DNA of 29,030 bases from Conidiobolus coronatus NRRL 28638 (Eukaryota > Entomophthoromycota > Entomophthoromycetes > Entomophthorales > Conidiobolaceae), in NCBI GenBank assembly GCA_001566745.1, contig KQ964421.1, positions 144,697 to 173,726 of the forward strand, read 5' to 3'. The position numbers and the translations under genes were made by a program. Positions 23,148 through 29,030 of this stretch are shown here, one piece after another. The notes beneath the pieces are model-generated. The model was not told where the DNA came from. It searched no databases and saw nothing but the letters and a program-made list of their open reading frames with translations. Position 1 is the stretch's first letter. Each line of letters opens with the position of its first letter.

Positions 23148-23219
23148 GCCTCCGTGGCCTAGTGGTAAGGCGTCGCTCTCGTAAAGCGAAGATCTCCGGT
23201 TCAATCCCGGACGTGGGCA
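23148..23219 (+). tRNA. tRNA-Thr (anticodon CGT)
   Basis: The tRNA is 72 nt. The anticodon stem TCGCT/AGCGA encloses CTCGTAA, giving CGT for codon ACG. The D arm (GGCCTAGTGGTAAGGC) and T arm (TCCGG-TTCAATC-CCGGA) are intact and the discriminator base is A. The acceptor GCCTCCG/CGTGGGC contains one C:T mismatch (fifth pair) next to a T:G wobble, so the gene may be slightly degenerate or carry a base error. A T6 terminator follows. Confidence 0.92.
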
Positions 23220-23229
23220 TCTGGAAATC

Positions 23230-23235
23230 TTTTTT
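23230..23235 (+). terminator. Pol III T-run after tRNA-Thr
   Basis: Six T residues begin 11 nt after the tRNA end. Confidence 0.7.
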
Positions 23236-23414
23236 CTAATTTTTAATTAAGAATTTAATCATATGACAAGTTGTTATAACGGAAAAAAGTATGACTACTA
23301 TTTATTGCAAGTTTTTAATAAGAAATATAGTTATTTTTCTTATATTGATAATATTTAAATAATCTATATATAAAAATAAAGATCTAACAATACTATCTAA
23401 ATTAATCAAAAATT

Positions 23415-24342
23415 ATGAGCGATATCAATTCATTATTAAAAACTCTTGATAACTATTCAAGCTGTGACGTAACTCTAAACATAATTCAAAAAAATATAAA
23501 TTTAACTAATACTCATATTTTTAGGTTGGAGATGCTCTTCGTACTTTAGGCGTTAAAGGTGGTTACCTTCCAGGTTTAAAAGTTCGTACTTCTATAAAGA
23601 ATCCTAAATTAATAGGCAGGGCTTATACTGTAGAAGTAAATTAAATAATATAATTTTACTATTTTATTAATTTTTTTAGTTAGTTGATGCAAAGGATAAA
23701 GAGAGTGAAGTTTATAAAAATGATTTACATTGGGTAAGTAATATTATATGTATATATTAGTTTTTATTAATTTTTTTAAGATGGACACAGTTGGAGAAGG
23801 TCAGGTTGTTGTTATTAAAGCCCCTTTAAGTAAGTACCATATTAAGCGTTGTTAAATTGTTTTTCTAATTTTTTATAGACCTTCCAAATGCCGTTTTCGG
23901 TGGTTTAATGGGCGCTAGAGCTGTAAACTTAGGAGCTTTAGGCGCTGTTATATCTGGTAATATTAGAGATACTAGAGAATTGGAAGAACTAGGGTTAAAA
24001 GTAATATATAACGAAACATGGCTAGCTGGCATAAAACTAACAAACTTTTTATAGGTATACTCTCATGGCACCAGCTCCCTAGGCGCTAAAAATTTCAGTC
24101 GACCAAGCAAAGTAAATCAAACTTTAGTCATCTCACCACCATCAGGGATTGAATATGAACCAACTGAAGTTAATCCTAACGACGTTGTAGTTGCTGATGA
24201 AGACGGCGTTTGTATAATCCCTTTCAATTTATTATCTCAAGTCTTAGATCAATGCGAAAAATCAACTCAAGTTGACGGTAAATGCTTAGCTGATATTCAA
24301 AGTGGTAAAAGTATTGCTGAAGCATTTGCAACTCACAGATAA
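23415..24342 (+). CDS. RraA-fold protein (HMG/CHA aldolase-like, YER010C type)
   Basis: My model has six exons: 23415-23468, 23525-23635, 23680-23733, 23781-23829, 23879-24000 and 24055-24342, giving 225 aa, the usual size of the family. All phases agree. Intron 3 ends in AAG and the other four in TAG. Family features in order are: VGDAL near residue 19 after the short first exon, a GxAYTVE strand (~49-55), GEGQVVVIKAP (~78-88), FGGLMGARAVNLGALGAV (~96-113), SGNIRD (115-120) and a C-terminal GVCIIPF. The Arg119-Asp120 pair matches the substrate- and metal-binding RD of class II HMG/CHA pyruvate aldolases. The Asp normally starting the DGxxRD motif is Ser115 here. Fungal members such as yeast YER010C have aldolase/oxaloacetate decarboxylase-type activity; the substrate here is unknown. 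Confidence 0.9.
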
Positions 24343-24376
24343 TACAATATTTTTATTTATTAATAAACTTAGCTTA

Positions 24377-27254
24377 TTAATTCTTCTTAAACTTCTTAAA
24401 TACATTAAACTCAAACCTACTACTATCCTCCCCAACATCCTCTTTAGATCTTACAATAAACGTTGTTGGTTTGTTTTTACTACTGACAAAACTAGGGTCC
24501 AACAAGTTCTTAGATCTATTGGCAGCATTAGGGTCTTTGGCAAGGTTTTCTAAATATTGCTGATATCTGGTATGAGATATACTGGTTCTGGTGTTTTGAT
24601 GGCCATATAATTCGTTAAAGTTAGAGTTTGTTATGGTAGTGTTTTCAATATCAATTTCTTCTGTTAATTCAATATCTTCTTTACTAACAAATTTTATACT
24701 ATCTTCTATTAAATAATCATCCAGTGTATTGGATCTTTGTTGTTTTAGAGAGGTTTGAGAATTCGTTACAGCAATATTAGGTAGTAGGGATTTTCTTATT
24801 GAGTCGAAATCGTCACCCAAATTAGAAGTCCTAACAGATATCTTACTCCTATGCTCTAATTCTTCTTCAATTGTTATGTTAGCAAATTGAGTATATTTCT
24901 GTTGTTGGGAGTTCTTTAAATAATGAGATGAATCTAATTCTTCTTCTTCCATTATAAAAGAATCTGCCTCGCTATTCATTTCATCTTTTTCGTCATCATT
25001 ATCGGAATCTTCACTTCCCAAACTCTCAGACCCATCGTCCTCAGATCCTGATATTTCGTCTAATCCCGCTTTTTTAGCAAAAGCCATAAATTTCTCTTCC
25101 TCATCATCTTGAATCAACTTATTATGTAATTTCATAATAGCATCTGTATTATCCTCAATTTCCCTATTATCTATCATAACTCTATCCAATTGCCTCTGTT
25201 GTCTATCATTATCAGCATCAGAATCTTCATCATCAGAGTTTTTGGATTTTTCATCTTCGTCGAGTATTGCTTCACCAAATAACTTGCCTAATTTTTTCTT
25301 AGAAGATGACTTTTCTTCGTCACTGGATGATACGGAAGCTTCTTCATCGAGGAATGGGTTTAGTTCCTTCTTTTTCTTCTTCTTATTGGATTGTGTGTTA
25401 TTTGATGCGGAGTGGTCTTCACCAGGTTGGCCGTTGATGTAACTAATTAAACCTCCAATATCTTCAACATTTTCCACAACTACCGCTGTATCCCCATTCA
25501 CGTTACCGTTACTTTCAGACTTTTCAGATTTATTATCACCCTCATCATCGCTAATTTCCATATCAAAATCTTCCTCCTCATCATCTCCAGAATAATCAAT
25601 CTCATCATAATCCTCCTCCTTCAGAGCACTCTCCTTCATTTGATTCATTAAACTCTTATTCAATTCTTTCAAACTTTTAGGTTTTTGTGGCGTTGTTTGC
25701 TTCTTTGTTATATTCATTTTTAAAGGAGAATTGGCAAATTCTTTTGTATTGGAGAATGAACGACGCTCAATTTCAAAGTTAATAGCCTCTAAAGGACTAG
25801 GGTTATCGATGATTTCGAGATCGAAGTCGTCATTGTTATGATCTATTATTTGCTGAGGTACTTTGAAGAACTTCTTTAGGGGTGTTATTTGGTGCTTTTT
25901 GGGTCTTTGGTTAGAAATATGTGAAGGTGAGTAATTAATGGTTTTTAATGGCCTTTCAGGTGTCTTGAGAGGTTGCTGGCGTTGAGGCAATTTTAAGGGT
26001 GAGTCAAAGTCATGAAGGTTTGATGAAGATATATGTGATACTTTTCCATTTCCGAATATATTTGTACTTTCTTTTTGATTAGAGGTCTCAGGTTCGTCAA
26101 CTTCCATTGCTGTTGACTCTTCATTATTACCTTCGCCTTCTTTAGACCCTGCTACTTCATTAACTCTGACTAACTGCTCAGATTCAGCTTGTACATCACT
26201 GCTTTTAACAATATTACTTTTCACTTCCTGATTAAAATAACTTTTCAAAAAATTGGCTATTTTACTAGGCTTTTGCTCTAATTGTTCATCATTTAAAGGT
26301 TGTAGCTTAGGCAAAGGCTTTAATCTATCTAATTGATCTACTTGTAATTTAGCTTGAATTAAATCCTTTTTAGTTACAGGCTAAAAAAACAAAGTTTAAT
26401 ATAAATTTTTGGTATTAATGGGTGAATTTACCTTCTTTTTAGCCTCTTCTTGTTGATTTCTAAAATTTAATTGCTTTAAGAGTTCATCAACTTCATTTAA
26501 TTCTTGATTTGCTTGAAGTTCCTAAAATTCGAGTTAGTATATACGACGAAAGGCTGATGTGGATTGAAATACTTTTAGTTGAGCACTTGATTTACCCAAT
26601 AATTCATTAATAGAAGGCAAACCATCATTATCCTTATTTAGCAATGTTTCGTCCAAAGTTTTGTAACTTTTTAATACTGGTGCAACTGCGAAAGTGTCTT
26701 GAGAAGGTGCAGTAAAAACAGGTTCACTCTATGATTAACACACATTAATCAAATTAAATATAATGTAATCTAGTTTCATGTTTTACCTCTATGGGTGTAG
26801 GATCAAGGAAAGATTTTAATAATTCAGTAGGGTCTTTTCCAGCTGGTTGAATATCAAAATCATCCAAGTTCATGTCATTATTCTCCTCCTCTTCATCTTC
26901 TTCTATAATATCGGTTTCTGTTGGAGCTCCAATTGATTTTGCTCTGGATTTAGTAGACTTGAAGTCATCGTTGTCGCCTAAATCAGCCTTTCAAAAAAAT
27001 TTAAATTAGATAAAAAATAAGCTGTTAGTATTTAAACTTACCCAAACGTTGCGTTCTTTCTCCCACATACTTTCGCCTTCTGGAGCTTCTTGTCCGCTAA
27101 CACTAACCTGCTTCCTAGGTCTCATACGCTTTATCATGCGTTTGCCTTTTTTGGAAGTACCTGTAGCAGTTGTGGAGGGTGCACTGAACCAACTCTCCGT
27201 AACGGAAGAGGTTTCTGACTGGAGGAAATCTGGCTCGTAGTTATTTGGATTCAT
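24377..27254 (-). CDS. Probable Mrc1/claspin-like replication checkpoint mediator
   Basis: My model has five exons on the minus strand: 27254-27042, 26987-26787, 26728-26573, 26521-26432 and 26380-24377, giving 887 aa. The introns are 54, 58, 51 and 51 nt; intron 1 ends in AAG. The protein is highly charged with no globular domain. Residues ~560-660 fit the Mrc1/claspin core: NPFLDEEASVSSSDEE (an acidic FLDDEAE-like box), then LDRVMID...DAIMKLHNKLIQDDEEEKF, where claspin has an acidic tract, KIH and DDDKRQLRLY. ITPLKKFFK (~385-393) and SKIANFLKSYF (~259-269) resemble PIP-box-like motifs. SQ/TQ sites are few. Mrc1/claspin links the replisome to checkpoint kinase activation. The identification rests on composition and short motifs, so another disordered nuclear protein is possible. 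An ACGCGA element lies upstream. It is convergent with the RraA gene, 34 bp between stops. Confidence 0.6.
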
Positions 27255-27525
27255 TTTAAATATTTGTTAGAATATGAAAATTAGTATTGTGCAAATTATT
27301 TAAATTTATAATTAAATTTAGATGTAACAGTATTTTTTGCTCTGTGTATTATTATACACTATATATAGTATTCAACTTTAGTTTATATTATATAAAAATT
27401 TTTATAAGTTATATCAGTTAATAATTTGAATATTTTTGTATTTTGCTGATTATTAGTTAAAGTTTAAAGAATCATTAACCCTAAAAAACTTCCCAAACTT
27501 ATTTAACTAAACTTTTAAAATTAAT

Positions 27526-27531
27526 TCGCGT
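27526..27531 (-). promoter_or_regulatory. MCB/E2F-like ACGCGA element
   Basis: On the minus strand the sequence reads TTACGCGAATT, about 272 bp upstream of the Mrc1-like start. It contains ACGCGA, one base from the fungal MluI cell-cycle box ACGCGT bound by MBF. CpG-rich hexamers are rare in this AT-rich DNA. Regulation by MBF is inferred only. Confidence 0.4.
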
Positions 27532-27537
27532 AATTTT

Positions 27538-27719
27538 ATTGGTCCCCTCAATAACACGAATTCTATGAATTATTTTCACGTTAATTTTTATTGGTTGATG
27601 AAGAAAAGTTGAAAAATTGAATTTGGTATTTGATTGGTTAATTTTATATAGATAGAATTTTGAAAATTGAGAGCAAAATTGGTGTTTTGGTGTTTTTATA
27701 AATTATAGATTTTTATTGG
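27538..27719 (-). promoter_or_regulatory. Cluster of five CCAAT boxes
   Basis: ATTGG (CCAAT on the minus strand) occurs at 27538, 27590, 27633, 27678 and 27715, at 37-52 bp spacing and all in the same orientation. Four of the five are ATTGGT. The orientation points to the Mrc1-like gene, whose start is ~285-465 bp away, though CCAAT boxes work in both directions. The likely binding factor is the HAP/NF-Y complex. Confidence 0.55.
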
Positions 27720-27785
27720 ATATAGATTTGGGTGAAAGTTAGTTGACAATTTTTATCAATTTAATGATGCAAGTAATAAAAGCGC

Positions 27786-27808
27786 ATTATTATTATTATT
27801 ATTATTAT
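27786..27808 (+). repeat. (ATT)7 microsatellite
   Basis: Seven perfect ATT units plus a partial one lie in the non-coding spacer. Confidence 0.95.
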
Positions 27809-28193
27809 ATGTATAATAATGAGTAATAGATAACAATATTAAATAGCATATACTAAATGCTATCGATCAATATCAACTTATAAAAACGTTAGATTAAAAT
27901 AGAAATATATATAGAATTAACTCGTATTAACCTTACTTGGTGAAATATCTCACCTTTATATTAAAATCATCGATCTCAGCACTATGAACAATTCCAGTCA
28001 ATTAACCATCCTTTCCAAATAATAATCTAAAAATTTTTAATCGATCTAAAATTTTACTCAAAATGCTAGATTTGATCGATTGAACATATACTTATGATGA
28101 CCTAATAAGCTTTGAATTTGAGTATAAATACACTTGAAGAGTATACTTTTCTATATGACTTAAAAATATAAATAAGAATAAGAAAAATAAAAA

Positions 28194-28858
28194 ATGAAAA
28201 AATTATTATTTTTGTTTGGAGGTTATAATATTTGGAAGTCTTCAGATTTTAGAAGTGTAGACGATAGGTAATAACATAATATAAATAAACTACTAATAGC
28301 TAATTTGATCTATTTAGAGTTCGAGGCGGTGTCAGCCAAAGCTACCTATCTCCAGTTGGATTTGGCTCAATTGCTCACTTTCATGGAACTTTGGACCCCT
28401 CAATACTAGGTGCAGGATTCGCTAGTCAAGAAACTTGGTTAGGCCCCAAGCCTGGTGAAGTGGGCTTGGATCTATCCGTTTATGATGGCTTGATAGTTAC
28501 ACTAGTACAGGGATTAGATCACACTTACTCTATTAATTTAAGTAATGAAATTGGTGAACTATTGGATCCTCGAACTGGAAAGAGACAATCTACACTAAAC
28601 TATCATTACTATTTTACTCCAAAGCATTATATAGGAATGAATGTTGAAGAATTTGATACCACTAACTATGTTAAAATTTATAGAATTCCTTGGGATTCGT
28701 TTAAAGCTTATTATAGAGGGAGACCTGTAGAGGATAAGGATAAACAGCTAGATACAAAGAATATTAAGAGTCTATCGATTATGATTGCTTCTGGCTTTGG
28801 AGAGCAAAAGGGCAACTTTTCACTCTATCTACAGTCTATAGCGGCGTATAAGTTATAA
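28194..28858 (+). CDS. CIA30-domain protein (NDUFAF1-like)
   Basis: My model has two exons: 28194-28267 and 28318-28858, giving 204 aa. The 50-nt intron (GTAATA...TTTAG) joins VDDR to VRGGVSQSYL. This restores the CIA30 signature (W...DDxVRGGVSxS, with Trp14 upstream). The rest follows the galactose-binding-like fold of the family: IAHFHGTL, GFASQETW, YDGLIVTL, and the C-terminal FKAYYRGRPV and IKSLSIMIASGFG...FSLYLQSI. CIA30/NDUFAF1 assists assembly of complex I, but many fungi also have short cytosolic CIA30-domain proteins of unknown role. No clear mitochondrial presequence precedes the domain (N-terminus MKKLLFLFGGYNIWKS), so the assembly-factor role is not certain. Confidence 0.85.
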
Positions 28859-29030
28859 TAAAATCTTATATATAAGCTTTGCTATAAATGCTAAATTATA
28901 TTTAAACTCTCTCTATTTATATACTTACTTCAGCTCAACTCATTCAACCAGCTAAAAAATTATAAAATTTATACTAAATCATAAAAATAAATTGATAAAC
29001 AAAAGTGATAAATTTGTTAGCACAATGCTC
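28859..29030. other. Right-hand end, no gene seen
   Basis: This is the 3' flank of the CIA30-domain gene. It is A+T-rich, with no further feature before the window ends. Confidence 0.5.

Larger units (their letters stand above)
27255..28193. other. Divergent promoter region with CCAAT cluster
   Basis: This is the shared upstream region of the Mrc1-like (-) and CIA30 (+) genes. It holds an ACGCGA element (27526-27531, minus strand), five CCAAT motifs (27538-27719) and an (ATT)n microsatellite (27786-27808). The rest is featureless A+T. Confidence 0.6.

Noticed and set aside
24302-24553. 83-codon plus-strand open frame
   Set aside because: It overlaps the end of the RraA gene in another frame and is antisense to the Mrc1-like gene.
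27049-27240. 63-codon plus-strand open frame
   Set aside because: It is antisense to exon 1 of the Mrc1-like gene.
1-29030. Mobile elements, CRISPR arrays, bacterial operons or viral inserts
   Set aside because: No transposase, reverse transcriptase, terminal repeats or spaced direct repeats were seen. The gene style is uniformly intron-bearing and eukaryotic.

Overview
The window is nuclear DNA from a very AT-rich eukaryote. Most genes are split by short introns. In my hand-built models there are 44 introns of about 37-89 nt: 39 end in TAG, 2 in CAG and 3 in AAG, and most donors are GTAAGT, GTAATA or GTAAAT. The gene set looks fungal: an Ecm4-type glutathionyl-hydroquinone reductase, a Dgr2/WDR44-type WD40 protein, a DUF1349 protein, an RraA-fold protein and Rrd/PTPA. 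A complex I subunit of the NDUFA7/B14.5a type and a CIA30-domain protein mean the organism probably has respiratory complex I, which excludes Saccharomyces and Schizosaccharomyces. The high intron density argues against budding yeasts in general. An AT-rich early-diverging fungus fits best, but the sequence does not settle this.

Layout: 1-894 is non-coding. 895-3248 (-) is a WD40 protein with a C-terminal double CxxC. 3249-6301 is about 3 kb with no gene that I can support. 6302-6374 (+) is tRNA-Arg(ACG). 6935-9950 (+) is a five-exon nucleolar-type protein with Ser/Glu-rich clusters; its N-terminus resembles that of coilin. 10088-10125 is a run of Ns flanked by two near-identical copies of the same ~178 bp, which is probably an assembly artefact. 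10343-10983 (-) is a DUF1349 protein. 11871-11941 (+) is tRNA-His(GTG). 12140-13353 (-) is the PP2A activator PTPA/Rrd. 15112-16264 (+) is Ecm4. 17077-19044 (+) is a 15-exon, strongly diverged Msi1/RBBP4-type WD40 gene that no long ORF reveals. 19652-20987 (+) is a TMEM115-type Golgi protein. 21168-21822 (-) is NDUFA7. 22521-22594 (-) is tRNA-Ile(AAT). 23148-23219 (+) is tRNA-Thr(CGT). 23415-24342 (+) is an RraA-fold protein. 24377-27254 (-) is a probable Mrc1/claspin-like replication-checkpoint protein. 28194-28858 (+) is a CIA30-domain protein.

The genes form no pathway cluster. Two loose themes can be seen: chromatin and replication (the Msi1-like and Mrc1-like genes) and complex I (NDUFA7 and the CIA30 protein). 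The promoter region between the Mrc1-like and CIA30 genes holds five CCAAT motifs in 182 bp and one ACGCGA (MBF-like) motif. Several gene pairs are compact and convergent (RraA/Mrc1-like, 34 bp apart; TMEM115/NDUFA7, 180 bp apart), while other spacers run to 1-3 kb of almost pure A+T. No transposon, CRISPR array or horizontally acquired island was seen. All exon joins were made by eye from reading frame, splice motifs and family resemblance, without RNA evidence.
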